Origin: Lytechinus pictus
Lineage: Eukaryota; Echinodermata; Echinoidea; Temnopleuroida; Toxopneustidae
Length of the DNA: 64,000 nt
NCBI RefSeq assembly: GCF_037042905.1
Contig: NC_087249.1
Span: 39,181,901 to 39,245,900 of the forward strand
Direction: 5' to 3'
Made by a program: the position numbers and the translations under genes. Positions 11,301 through 22,400 of the stretch are shown one piece after another (within the stretch, counting starts at the first letter, position 1; each line of letters starts with the position of its first letter). The notes under the pieces are model-generated. The model made no database searches. It was given only the letters and a program-made list of their open reading frames with translations, and was not told the origin of the DNA.

Positions 11301-11971
11301 TGTTTTTTGTGAGTATTATTATTACTGATTGCAGTCAGTTCTTCTTTCCGTTGCTGAGTATTCACACTGCCAATATTACTCTGACCATGAGCACTTGATA
11401 AAATGCTATGACTCGGGGTTTTATCATTCTTGTTCACAGTGGTAGTGCATTTGTGACTTTTGAACTTTTGATAAGTACTAAACCTTAGGTTGCAAGCATG
11501 ACAGTATGAGCATTTATGCTGAAGAAGTCTTTTCTGGGTTGAAAAGCTTTTACAGCAGTTAGTACATTTACAACTTCTTAATTCGTCACAGAGATCTTGA
11601 TCATTAGAAGGTACTTGTTTAATGCACTTATGTAAGCTTATTTTTTGCTTGGAAGGAAAAATATTTCCACATTGTTGACATAAACAACATTTGTGTAGTT
11701 TCATCTTTTGCTTGGTGGAGAAATCTTGCCCACATTGTTTACACAAAGTGCATGTATGACTTCTGAAAGCTTTCAAATACTTGTAAGTTTGAGTGCATTC
11801 ATTGCATGTGAATATGTTGCCATTGTATATATGGCTCCCTCTATTTCCTACAAGAAAATGATCTTCGTGGAATCTTTGTGTCAGTGAGGAAATAATACAA
11901 GTGACATTGTTAAAAGAAATATAACAGAACGCGAACAGCGTCAGGGTAAACATGTAAACAAAATAAGACAT
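8258..11971 (-). CDS. Helentron polyprotein, N-terminal half: zinc fingers, Ulp1-like protease, basic repeats, DUF6570-like region
   Basis: Open frame of 1237 codons, of which the last 26 or so (8258-8336) are read from the inserted element. About five C-x2-C...H-x-C fingers fall in residues 56-176. Residues 270-400 look like a Ulp1/C48 cysteine protease: His303 in DNHWV, Asp320 in VYDSL, Gln352/353 and Cys358 in TQQTEPACGAFA. About ten copies of a 34-residue Lys/Arg-rich unit follow (roughly 460-800), then a Cys-rich stretch and a DUF6570-like region with LNPLEERLVSP and ELPSGGQVGIRGNVVNVP, which normally precedes Helitron Rep. The frame leaves the Helentron at GSPPYWETAKN. The first Met gives a hydrophobic N-terminus that may not be the real start. 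Confidence 0.85.
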   Translation of the reverse strand: MSYFVYMFTLTLFAFCYISFNNVTCIISSLTQRFHEDHFLVGNRGSHIYNGNIFTCNECTQTYKYLKAFRSHTCTLCKQCGQDFSTKQKMKLHKCCLCQQCGNIFPSKQKISLHKCIKQVPSNDQDLCDELRSCKCTNCCKSFSTQKRLLQHKCSYCHACNLRFSTYQKFKSHKCTTTVNKNDKTPSHSILSSAHGQSNIGSVNTQQRKEELTAISNNNTHKKHLSLSNLNKESMSSVDEYAAYIPDDVIQQAVSIMKNHSPQLDQYIGQVTPAAMKVLLSKGVSIDIPRDKHCINFHHVDNHWVTSSYDPSTNRVSVYDSLSSQDRIKHLMPQINLLYGTAVHIEYIPITQQTEPACGAFAIAAAFSCLFNVPPQTQRFDNSQIRQHLKLCLQQGKVIPFPTERLDTLSSYFVSQANFQELSRSIGQIVANTHLSQNLRKTYMMEYKRKQRQNSSYTKLERTLRKEKRRDPQYKESEQSANRKRRRDLSFKEFEKNLKKSRRQDPEYKENEKRNNRKRRRDQSFQEFESNLNKRRRQDPEYKENEQRKNKRRRKDLTFQEFESNLKKRRRQDPEYKENEQRKNKRRRKDPSFQEFESNLNKRRRQDPEYRENEQRENKRRRKDLSFQEFESNLNKRRRQDPEYKENEQRKNKRRRKDLSFQEFESNLKKRRRQDPEYKENEQRKNKRRRKDPSFQEFESNLKKSRRQDPEYKDNEQRKNKTRRRDLSFQEFESNLKKRRRQDPEYKEIEKRNNRKRRRAPSFQEFERNINKQRRSNPAYREKESKDDALRKQSNRFPSNTIDELVEHFKEAVSVACEYICTCCKQLWFKQSVNDVFVVRNTDKSLHSKCITGTLSVEGKEWICHTCQSWMLKNKLPPLSSANRTGFPHCPTELQLNPLEERLVSPVNTFFQLRELPSGGQVGIRGNVVNVPANNISIVNSLPRSINDSHTIPVKLKKRLRYKSHYMFENIRPQKCFEATKYLVKQPLFKQYVTDGLDEFWPTHVAEMHKTQWKEFLEESTCEDNIVPTAVNVSASQTEEKEKDSDSDWSEIDEKEPVGSLDTMLYPQNVDDQQNILSFAPSEGNIPISSLQADIEELSFPTIFCGERRPSNKDREIPLKYSDICKLELRHSDRRAAKSVTNIFFKCKKLQMKQIKDKIWLSLRRVKTSGKSYTAGDVKQQDVVDSMVKLDEGYRIFRTLRGSPPYWETAKNSQSASPEKVASFIQVIFMTRGFLHS
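9620..10590 (-). repeat. Coding minisatellite: about ten 102-bp units in the Helentron frame
   Basis: Each unit encodes 34 residues of the form RRRQDPEYKENEQRKNKRRR followed by KDLSFQEFESNLKK. Inner units are nearly identical in DNA (for example TTCCGGATCTTGTCGTCTTC recurs every 102 bp). The outer units have diverged. The period is a multiple of three, so copy-number change keeps the frame and leaves long mirror frames on both strands. The product would be a highly basic, probably helical segment; nucleic-acid binding is inference. Confidence 0.9.
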
Positions 11972-14934
11972 CCTTATATATAGTCAAGGTTATAATTGAG
12001 TATCAGGAGAATCTAGTTGAGATTACAAATGAGAAACCTCTGGAAAGTGACTTTGTTCATTTCTCCTTTACAGATGCCTTTCAGTAGTATCCATATACCG
12101 CAAGCAAAGTACTGTCGAGTGTAAGATTCTTTCTGTTTCAGTCAGTGCATTGAAGTGTTGCCCACGCAAAAAAAACTTGGAATACTTTGTATCCTGCAGT
12201 CTGAGGTAAAAAAAAGAAAATCATTGACTTTTAACACTGTACAATGTGTCTGTTCATACAAGGCCAAGGCTAAATATCTACTTTTGAGAGATTTTGAGTA
12301 GGTGTAATTCTATACTGATTAGCAATGAATTGATAAGTAATTCTGTTAAATGCCATTAATTATGATTATCCTCATTAACATCATCTCCATCTTTTTAATC
12401 AATTATTTCTTGAGTATTTATGATATAAATTGATATTATTGGGGTTATCATTCTTTTTTATCACCATTATTACATTATTCATGTATTATTAATTTGTTTG
12501 TGTATGAAATGATAATAATTGCTTTTTATTTAAATAAGCGGTAATTTTAAAACGAAATTCAATCTTTGTCATAAAATGATGTGTCAAAGTGAAAGAAAAT
12601 AAGAAAAGAGAATAGTGAAAGTTTAGCTTATATTTGGCCGTAATAATAAAATTCATCAAATGTGATTGAAACTGTCTTTTTGTTACCGTCACTGCATTTT
12701 TAAACTAAATGTAATTATACTGACAAAGATTTTGTTAATGATATAAATTTGTTCAATCCTTGGCCCAATAACTTTTGAACATTTTGTATCCTGCAATTGA
12801 GAATAGAAGACTGTTCATACTGAAACACTATAATGCCTTTATATACACCAAATGGTTATTTGCAGTTTGCATAAAGATATAGACAAATCCTGATGCTTTT
12901 GAAGTATATTGTATTTCTAAGAAAAGAATAAAGTACCAAAATAATGCAAAGTTTGATGTATTCAAATTTCTTACCAAATTGATTTGATTCTACAGAAAAT
13001 TTTCCCCTTTATTTTGCACATTACACATGTTTTTTTGTGTCTAATGTTGAGATTTGATGTAATCTTTATGTAAATGCAAAATCTATTTAGCTTAAAGTTT
13101 TGAGTACTCTTGATCTCATTGATAAGTACATACATGTATTTAGTCATGTGCTCGTACATCAGATCAATGTACTCGAATTCACAGTTGAATACCTACATGT
13201 AATTGTAATTAAACTCTCGTTTTTCATCTTATTTTGACATACTTTTGCAAATTGAATTCCATCTAATTTTATCTTATGATACTAAATAATGAAGGTATAG
13301 TATAATTCATTATCATTTTAATAACACACTGAAGTTTAGATTAAAACCTTCATTCATTTAGTAGCTTTCTCAATTATAATTTTAAACTGGAAAAGTGTTT
13401 ACCATATGATTAGTGATGAAAAGATTTTTCAAACTTGAATTTGCTTCAAATCAACCTCATCAAACAGATCACCTGTAATTCAAAATACAGAAGAAAAAAA
13501 TTTGTCAAAATTAGAATACTCATTCACTGTCAATTCAAATGATTGTTTGCTTTTTGCATACAGATTATAAAAATTAAGACCTAGTATTCTATAATAGAAA
13601 TACATATTGTTTTAATTTCCAGTTTAAATATGCAATCTAACTATCTAAGTTTGTTTTATTAGTATTTCAATTTTCAAAACAGTTAATGTTCACTATTGGA
13701 AAAAATGATATAATAAATCACACATTCAAAATTTTTATAGAAAATTAATACAAAAATTTCATAGACAACCATTTTCATTTCTTTCATTTATATTACAAAG
13801 CAAAATTGAATATAGTTTATACACTATTTTGCCTAACAAATTCCATATTGTATTATTGCCAATAATAAATTAAATTCAATTCTTTACCCAAAATCAAAAT
13901 TTGACAAACTTATCAAATAAATAAAAGAATAATTTTGAAATAAATTGAATTCTGTATATAAATGCATTGAATGACTTTCTTTCATGAGATACCAAAAATA
14001 TATCACCTACAAAGCCAGCTTATTATAGCACCAAGTCAAGTATATTAGATAATTTTTGATATCTCATTATAAAAGCATCCAATATGGTTAGAACTACTGT
14101 ATATATTTTCTGTTTAATCCTATCATTATGTGTATGCAAAATATCCATGCTTTCTTGAGTGCATCATACAGTCCTTAAGACTCTGCATAAAATCATACTA
14201 TATAAAGAGAAAATGAATTGTACTGGAAGTACATGTAACGCATAATTGGTAGACAAGAATAAAGAAAATAGATGGAAGATATTATTTGATAGAAAGAATG
14301 AAGCTGTATACAGTAACATCCAGAACTGTTCACCTTCTCTTTTTAGAGTATGATTTCAATGCAATGTCTACACATGTATGATTCTTTGAGCACCCATTAT
14401 CTAGAATGCAAGATAATTTGCTTTTCCTAAATCCTATATTTAAGTATATTGTTAGTTTCCCTTTCCTAGTGCCGTTCTATAGGGAGTATAAGCGACTTAT
14501 TTACTGTTGAGGCTTTCCTCGATCGCACCACCATACTCCAATACTAGGCACCGTGTTTCTTTATTTCAATTGTGTATGACCGAAATTCTGTATTCATACG
14601 CCCTATTAGGACTGTTGGACTTCAGCCACTGGCTTCGGCACGTACTAGCCCAGAATTTTTCTAACAGGTCATATTCACAAGGGTACACTTAATACATCAA
14701 TTTAAAATAAATCCAAACCTAATGTAGTAAAGAGAGCAATCAAATTCTGGATTAAATTTCCAACTTATAGAATTGTTTTTAAATCTCAAAAATTTTGAAA
14801 TTTAAAATTAAATCTATAAGTGTCAAAATAAATCCAGTATTTAACTGTTTCTAACTACAGTCAGTTTGGATTAATTTCAAATCCATGCAATGTAGTGTGT
14901 CTACTAACAATTCTTCAAGATGAAAATAATCTAT
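11972..14934. other. AT-rich non-coding stretch
   Basis: No exon, RNA gene or bounded repeat recognised. The 5' terminus of the Helentron should lie in the first part. Around 14465-14695 there is weak inverted similarity (TAGTGCC... against ...ACTAGGCAC), possibly a decayed MITE. Confidence 0.45.
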
Positions 14935-15056
14935 TGAAGAATGAAGATAATCTATTGAAGAACGAAGATAATCTATTGAAGAATGAAGATAATCTATTGA
15001 AGAACGAAGATAATCTATTGAAGAATGAAGATAATCTATTGAAGAACGAAGAATAC
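14935..15056. repeat. 20-bp minisatellite with a 40-bp higher-order pattern
   Basis: Six copies of GAAGATAATCTATTGAAGAA. The base after GAAGAA alternates T, C, T, C along the array, so pairs of units form a 40-bp period. The accidental open frames on the minus strand come from this repeat and are not genes. Confidence 0.9.
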
Positions 15057-15722
15057 ATGTAACTTCTGCTACTATTGGCGTCAATGAAATATCTGTCAAA
15101 TTTCACTCCTATTTATACATTTTACAGAGACCCTCTGCACCAAGTTTTCATCCAATCAAATTGTCTTCCTACAAACAACCAATCACCTTTAAAGACAAAA
15201 AAAAGAACCAATCAAAATCAAGATCCAAATGTTCATTAAGCTCATTTGAATATGCAAAATTTATTCATGGCCACTCCTCAGGTGTTTATCTCGAATTAGC
15301 AGCTGTTTTTAACTGAAAAACAACTTTTACAATGAACAAACAAGAAATGTACATTCAAACAAACAACATTTCTAATGTATTACATTTTTAGGTCAGTGCA
15401 CTTGTACTTTCATGACCACAACATTCCCAAAGGTCAGCTAACCCAAACTTTAACATAATCTATACAAAACAGGACCCTAACCTCACACTTTCAACCAATC
15501 ACTGTTCTTGAGATTTGCCTATAATGCAAATAAGGATCCTAAGCACACTTGTGTCAACCAATCACTAAACATATATATCATCCAATCCCTTCACAGCAAA
15601 GTCCACCAATTGCATTGCTTATCTATTCTGCACTGACTAATTGGAAATGACACTAAATAATAAAGATAACTATTTGCATATAATTTGTATATTATGCAAA
15701 TAATGATTTAGTTTTATGCCAA

Positions 15723-15757
15723 CCTAGAAGGAATCTTCAAAACAGATTCCTTCTAGG
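15723..15757. other. Perfect 14-bp hairpin
   Basis: CCTAGAAGGAATCT, a 7-base spacer TCAAAAC, then AGATTCCTTCTAGG. The stem has no mismatch. It could be a MITE relic or a terminal hairpin of a non-autonomous rolling-circle element, but no typical CTRR end follows directly. Confidence 0.85.
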
Positions 15758-15959
15758 TCTGCATACAATTCAACTTTTTCATGCCTTTACCCACCATACA
15801 TTTATGTGACCCTATTCTCATTAAAATCCTAAAACTAGTTTAGTCCAAACTACTGTAATAAAGGTGCACTAATGTGAATTAGCAATCTTCCAAACCAATT
15901 TCAAATGCACCATCCCAAGAAGCCAATTGATTTTGAGGTCAAATTAATAGATTTAAATT

Positions 15960-17795
15960 TTTTTTTGGTGTGTCGATAGATGACACCAAAATACACGCCA
16001 AGTTTAGAGTCCGCAGGTCAAAGGTCAGACCTCATTAAATATGCGAGATGGTTTCCGCATGATAATTTATAAAATACCCAACAGATTTAAAAAGTTTGTG
16101 GTATGCAGGTTGATCAAACCAAAATACAGGCTTAACTTCAAATTCAGAGTCCGCAGGTCAAAGGTCACAGCTCATTAAATATGCAAGTTGGTTTCTGCAT
16201 AACTTATGAAATATTCAAGAGATAGAAAAAAAAATTGGTGTGTAAATAGATGACACCAAAATACAGGCTTAAGTTTTAATTCGGAGTCCGCAGGTCCAAG
16301 GTCGCAGCTCGTAAAACTTGCAAGTTGGTTTCCGCATGATCACTTCTGAAATATTCAACAGATTTAAAAAGTTTTTAAGGGGAAGGTTGATGACCCCAAA
16401 ATACAGGCTAAGTTTGAATTCAGAGTCCGCAGGTCAAAGGTCACAGCTCATTATATATCCAAGTTAACTTTCGAAATATTCACCAGATTTAAAAAATGTT
16501 TAGTGTCTCAATAGATGACATCAAATGACCTGACTTTCATATCTTCTATTAGAGATTATTATACAAAGGGCGAGCGAGTCTTTAGGTCAAAGATCTAAAT
16601 TTCTTCATTATACAGTGCGTATCAAAAAAAAGTTTACACTTAGAAAATTATACATTTGTCATATCCTGAAGATTTTTCCACATTTTAACATTTGTACAGA
16701 TCCATTTAAGCAAATGACTATATAACTGTCAAAAAACATTTCCACTTGAGTGAGCACCACTTACTTTTCAAAAGTTAGTCAATAATGATTCGCACAGAAC
16801 TTTCAAATAGTTATGCGAATAAAAGTAGACCTTTAATAATCATGAATAACACGTCGAATTTAGCTAGTAAAATTGATTGTAAGATATATTTTACCTTTTG
16901 TATTTTGTTTCCTTTCCCAAACTACTTCAAGGTGTGCATTGCACCCCACCCCACACACCGAGGCCATTGTGACAATATTTGCTTTACACTTACATGTAGC
17001 TGTGATTTACATAAAATGGCTTAGGCTTGATTTTCATTTTGTCAATCATTGTCAAGCTTGGGAAAAGTGTGGAGAAACATGTATTTAATAAAAAATGAAA
17101 TGTAAACCCACTATAAATGATAAAAACTTAGTGAAAAAATACTACAGATATCTGGTATAAACTTTTGTTCAGATTCACTTATGTCCTCAGATCCAGCTGA
17201 CACAAAAAGAGTAAAGGTTGTGTTAATTAAGTGTTAAAATTTCAATTTGAGTGGTAAAATGGTTAGAAAATGCTTGAATGTATCCGATTTATTTCAATTG
17301 ACTTAAAGTGCAAGGAAAATGTAGGAGAAATGTTTCGCAGGGTAAGTTTGATTTCGCCCTTTCCCCTTGACACAGCGTACAAACAAGCATTTCTGTGCAA
17401 ACAGATTTCTGCGAGCTTTACAAATCGGACAGTGCTCACTCAAGTGTAACATTCTGTCAAAACTTTTACTTTCATTGGATAGATGAGACCCAAACCCATG
17501 ATTATATGTCAAAAAATTACCCACATGGTGTATATTTTTTACTTCCCAGGGCGTTTTCAAAGTGTAAACTTTTTTTGATACGCACTGTATATATGCATAT
17601 TGGTTTCTACATGATTTTAAGTTCAATCATATTGAATGAATTTGTGATTACATTAAGCGAGGGCGTCTGTATCCTTTAGACAGGTCATATTTCTAGTTCA
17701 ATTATTCAATACCCGTTTTCAAACTCAGCACTGCTGCTTGCTCTGATCGCGCAATGCAGGCGAGACAGCCAGAGGCGTTCCACTTGTTATTTTGT
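15960..17795. mobile_element. AGGTCA-rich tandem-array element, copy 1 (interrupted)
   Basis: Four to five units of 137-140 bp lie at 15960-16560, with CCGCAGGTCAAAGGTCA-type cores near 16011, 16151, 16288 and 16428. A Tc1/mariner-like element then interrupts. The distal end (17714-17792) reads GCACTGCTGCT ... AATGCAGGCGAGACAGCC then AGAGGCGTTCCACTTGTT, nearly identical to the end of the other array at 27792-27866. The joint assignment rests on that shared end. Confidence 0.6.
16613..17587. mobile_element. Non-autonomous Tc1/mariner-like element
   Basis: Inverted termini begin CAGTGCGTATCAAAAAAA and run about 28 bp (AGTTTACACTT inside each), differing by one A/T in the homopolymer. TA flanks both ends (16611-16612 and 17588-17589), the expected target duplication. 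The interior of about 0.9 kb has no transposase frame. It is inserted in the AGGTCA-rich repeat element. Confidence 0.88.
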
Positions 17796-18261
17796 TCAAT
17801 TTATTTTTCTAATTTTTGTATTATTCTGCATGTAATTAGTAATATCATGTTTATTTGTTAAGTTATTTTCAAAAGTTTGTATTATTCTGCATGTACAGTA
17901 ATTGGCAGAGCCCTGGGAACAATTTTTGAGTGGGGGTGCTCAGTGAATTTAAAAAGGAAAAAAAAGTTTTCACTACAAAATGGAGATAATGTTGGTCCCG
18001 AAAAAAAAAGAAAAAAAGGGGTTTTCTCTAAAAAATTGAGATCACATTGTTCCTGAGAAATCTGAAATAGGGTTTTCACCTACAAATTGGAGATGATATT
18101 GGTCCCGAGAAGTTTGAAGAGCAAAAAAAAAAGGAAAAAGGTTTCACTACGAAATGAAGGTCATTTTGGTTAAATTTTTACACATCTTCCAGAATACCTG
18201 GGGTGCTGCCTACATGTACATGTAGATGGAGAATAATACACGCAGCACCCCAAGGTAATTT

Positions 18262-18545
18262 TGGTGGGGGCGTCGTGGTAAAGACTCTTGTCTTTCAATC
18301 TGAAGGACGTGGGTTCGATTCCCAGCCAAGGCTTGTTTTCCTTCAGCAAGAAATTTACCCGCATTGTGCTGCACTCAACCCAGGTGAGGTAAACAGGTAC
18401 CGGCAGGAAGTAATTCCTCAAAAAGCTGTGTGCACCGGAATCGGTAGACTAGCTAAGCTGGGGTAATATAGGAGGGCCTTGAGCACCTAGCACTTAGGTG
18501 GATTATGGATACATGCACTATACAAATCCTATATTATTATTATGG
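18262..18545 (+). mobile_element. tRNA-derived SINE, near full length
   Basis: A tRNA-like head contains an A-box-like stretch (CGTCGTGGTAAAGACTC) and a perfect B box GGTTCGATTCC at 18312-18322. The body has AAGAAATTTACCCGCATTG and CAACCCAGGTGAGGT, and the tail ends TATACAAATCCTATATTATT. 5'-truncated relatives lie at 33217-33400 and 46362-46555. Confidence 0.85.
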
Positions 18546-19204
18546 CCCTGCTTCCCAGGGCCATGATAATTGGTGAGGGGGGGGGGGGGGCACTTACATT
18601 GACGAGTGGATACTGGATACCATGTTTGACCTCAAAAACATGTAAAAAGGATCTGTTTTTGCAAGAAGATGTTACGTATGTAACGTAGTAAGGGTGTAAA
18701 AAACACTAAAAAAATGAAAAAGGGTATATATTTCGCTAGGAAACTATGTGTTTACAGTCCAATTTGCGAGGGTACAAAAAGAGTAAAATACTTTATAAAG
18801 GATGTTCTTTTTGCCCCAACACTGCATGTTTAGGGTTCGCTTTGAGCGAGGTGTGTGGGGTTGTACTCAACCCAATGAAAGTAAAGGTAAAGCCGACGTC
18901 CGTGACATAACAATTAAGATATAGTTGTACTTGTTTTAATGGGGGGTTAATTCAGGGAATATACTGTCAAGGGTACCATTTAAATTAGATGTTGATGTTG
19001 CTGGCCATCCATAGTTGTGGTTGATCGGATCAATCGCAGCTCTTTGTAAGACAGGGCCCTGCACTTGATTTTTTAAAATGCAACCCTTTCTGCAATCTCC
19101 CCTAGCTAGGCCTCTTAATTAAAGTTTTTTTTTTTATAAATTTCCATGGATCTATGACAAACTCCTCACTCTTTGCATCATTTCTCTTTTGTATGTGTAT
19201 CCAG

Positions 19205-19468
19205 ACCTCAGTCAACAATGTCACAACTCCGGCCCCAGCCACAGGACCGGTCACCCAGCTGGTCAGTGCACCAGTGGCCCCGGCCGCCACCGTTCGACCA
19301 GCTACGGCAAGTGAGGTCATCCAGCAGCTGGTCCAGAAGGAACAGCAGAAGCAGCTCCAGAACAAGACCATTGCCCAGTTGGCACTGATACTGCAGTTAC
19401 AGCAACAACAGCAACAGCAGCAGGTTCAGCAACAGTCTCAACAGCCCTTGGTCATGTCTACTCTGCAG
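19205..19468 (+). CDS. SREBF: SREBP exon 1 of those visible: Gln-rich region
   Basis: 88 codons, phase 0 at both ends, bounded by TATCCAG and GTACAG. It encodes a Thr/Pro/Ala-rich stretch then runs of Gln, as in the linker between activation domain and bHLH in other SREBPs. It starts in the middle of a protein, so an upstream exon must exist. Confidence 0.85.
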
Positions 19469-22400
19469 GTACAGTACACAAATAATGAATGTTTATGAGT
19501 GCAATGGACAGAATACTTCATGAGGTGAAAGATGAAATGATCCATTCAACGAGGCGTAGCCGAGTTGAATGGATCATACATTTCATCTTTCACTGAATGA
19601 AGTATTGTGTCCATTGCAAGAATGATAAGAACATTCATTATTTGGTTTACATGTATATGACACCTAAAATAGATGCTTTTTCATATGACATTTATGAATT
19701 TCGATGCAAAACATGTTAATGCAGTGCGAGCTCCGTCTGTTGATTGTCGCGTACAGCGAGTATGCAGCAGTCTCGGTGCGCGCGTGCAATGGATCCAAAA
19801 TTGCACGGTTGATGACGTCATTGTAAAATGGGCTGAATGATCGATGTCAAACAACCAATCAAATGACAAGGATCTATCTAGGTGTCATATGATACAAGAC
19901 GATCCTTCTTTTTAAATACATGCACATGTTGGTACCAGTTGAGCCTTTTTAGTGAGTTCTCAGGGAGGGCAGGCAAATTTGCTTTATCTTTTGGTAATTG
20001 GGTCATTTTGATGGCAGTTAGCACTGGTCAAATTGAACATGGCAGGGAAAGAATGGTAAATTGTAAATGGTGGTGATTTTTTACCTGATTGCTAACAAAG
20101 CATGCAACCGTTGCAACCAGATTACTGATGGCTTAAGGTCCTCTCCAAGGGACCTGGTAATGAGGATTAATGCCTTACCAAAGGGCACTAGCGCACCAAG
20201 TGGGAGGATTAGGCAGGCAAGGGGCTAATTTAGCCCCAAAGAGAGCTGTATGGAAACTAAAAAAAGTCACCTGAAATTCCTATAGGGTCCAATGAAAACT
20301 GTAGGCCTACATAGAAAAATTTAGCTGGTTAGCTAAAAAAGAAGCCCTGGAAAGTTCTTGCATGAATTTTTCACATGAAACATGATATTGGGTTTGAAAA
20401 GTAAAAAAAAAAAAAAAATCTTTATTACAGACTACTACACAACCACAGATCACAAACCAGTTGCAGCAGCAGAAGGTCGCATCTGTTTCCCAACAGCGAC
20501 AGCCTATGCAGCAGAAGGTCATTCCGTTGTCCCTTCAGAAAACGACCATCCCGAATGTCCAAGTAATCAAACAGGAGACCAAACCCACTGTCACCACAGT
20601 CCCACAGGTAAGGAGATTTGTTATATAACTTGACAACCTACAACGAAATTATGAATTAAAAAACAAAAATGTCTGGATACGGAAGTGATGATTTGGTCGA
20701 GTATTATGAAAGGGATTTAAAATTTCAGAAAACAAGTATGTGTATATTGGATCAAGGTGGTTTTTCTCAAAGATTTTTTTTGTTACTTATTATCTTGGTT
20801 AAATTCCCAGTTGTATACGGTATGTATAACACATCACTGCATGCATCAGATCATGCTCAGGGGATGTGTACACAGAACAATGTACCATCACGAATATTAC
20901 ATGTAGGTCCACAGTATAGATGTTGGTTGGAGTGTTCTGTGATTAATCCAGATTCATATCGAGTCCTTATCAACATGAATATCATTAAATACAATTTATT
21001 TGATACATCTAATGAAGACTCTTTTTATGCAGCAAATCATTCCAGAGTATGGACCAAACATTTTTTTTTTTGGGGGGGGCTATTATTTTTTGCATAGTCG
21101 AATGCCATTAAGAGCCAGGATTTGCCTTTTTTTAACACCCCCTTCCCCCAATCTCTGTTTTTCTCTTTTCAGCTGGTCATCCAAACTTCACAAAATGGCA
21201 ACGTTGGGAACGTTGCCATTGTTGGCTCCACCATGGCAACCGTCTCCAGTCCGATGATTAAGTCCACAGAGTCCACCACCACCACGAACTCCGTGTCCAA
21301 GATTGCCATCCCACCTCTCTCCTCCTCGCCTAATGGGGGCGCCATGCATATGGGAAAGAAGCCTGAGAAACGCAAGTCCCACAATGCCATCGAACAACGC
21401 TACCGGAAGAGCATCAATGGCAGGATTGAGGATCTCAAAGTCATGCTATTCAAAGAGAATAAGAAGGTGAGGAAATTGTGTTGACAATTACAAAATGGTA
21501 TTGGAAAAAATTTTGAGGCAGCACTGAACTTGTGCAAATGATGCATTGACCCCTCTCAAGCAGTTGAGATTTATCTTTTGTACAATCAGTTTATATTTTT
21601 ACTATCCTACCAGGTATCAAAGTCACACACTTCAGAAGGCCATATATCATCTGATTGGTCTGAGGAAGATGTGTATCACTCAAGCAGTTGAAACTCATCT
21701 TTGATAATTGGTTTATATTTATAACTATCCTACCAGGTATCAAAATCCCATATATGTTACGTTGCAATCACTCAAATCAACTGAGATTCCTCTTTTATAT
21801 TCAGTTTATATTTATGACTATCCTACCAGGTGTCAAAGTCACACACACACTTCAAAAGACCATAGATCATCTAGTTGGTCTGAGGAAGATGTGTATCACT
21901 CAAGCAGTTGAGATTCTTATTTGATAATCAGTGTATATTTATGACTATCCTACCAGGTATCAAAGTCACACACACTTCAGAAGGCAATAGATCATCTAGT
22001 TGGTCTGAGGAAGATGTGTCAGACTCTCAAGCAGGAAAACATCAATCTTAAAGCAGAACTTGACAAATACAAAGGAATAACCACAGGTAAATTGACAATT
22101 GCTTTTCTGTTTTGTTCACAATTCAGCCTTGAAACTATCCTATGAAAAAAACTTAACTTATTTTGTGGAAACTGTTGAGTAAAGTGTTTAAATATACTTT
22201 ATTTCTGTGTTCTCAGGGTACTTAATATATACCTACAAGCAAATAAATATTGACTTCTCTTTACAAAAACTGTGACATTATTTTTCATTAACAAACTACT
22301 TGCAGTATGCATTTATTAGTTTTTAGATCAAGTTTGAATATAACTATTTGTGTGTGTGAAAGGATAAATGTATGTATCATGATTATATTAATACACATGT

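Larger units (their letters stand above)
3237..11971 (-). mobile_element. Helentron-type rolling-circle transposon, coding part, split by an insertion
   Basis: Read on the minus strand, two long open frames form one protein in this order: C2HC fingers, Ulp1-like protease, basic 34-residue repeats, DUF6570-like region, HUH Rep nuclease, Pif1-type helicase, exonuclease-endonuclease-phosphatase domain. Rep plus helicase defines Helitrons, and the C-terminal endonuclease is the mark of the Helentron branch. The 7253-8336 insertion cuts the protein. The outer termini were not located; they lie beyond 11971 and below 3237, and the 690-bp repeats may be inside. The long frames, otherwise free of stops, suggest a young copy. 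Confidence 0.88.

Noticed and set aside
14851-15106. Two minus-strand frames with repeated SSIDYLH and NRLSSFF
   Set aside because: Products of the 20-bp minisatellite in two frames.
18262-18340. Candidate tRNA gene
   Set aside because: The B box is perfect but the acceptor stem and anticodon arm cannot be folded, and the sequence continues into a SINE body and tail.
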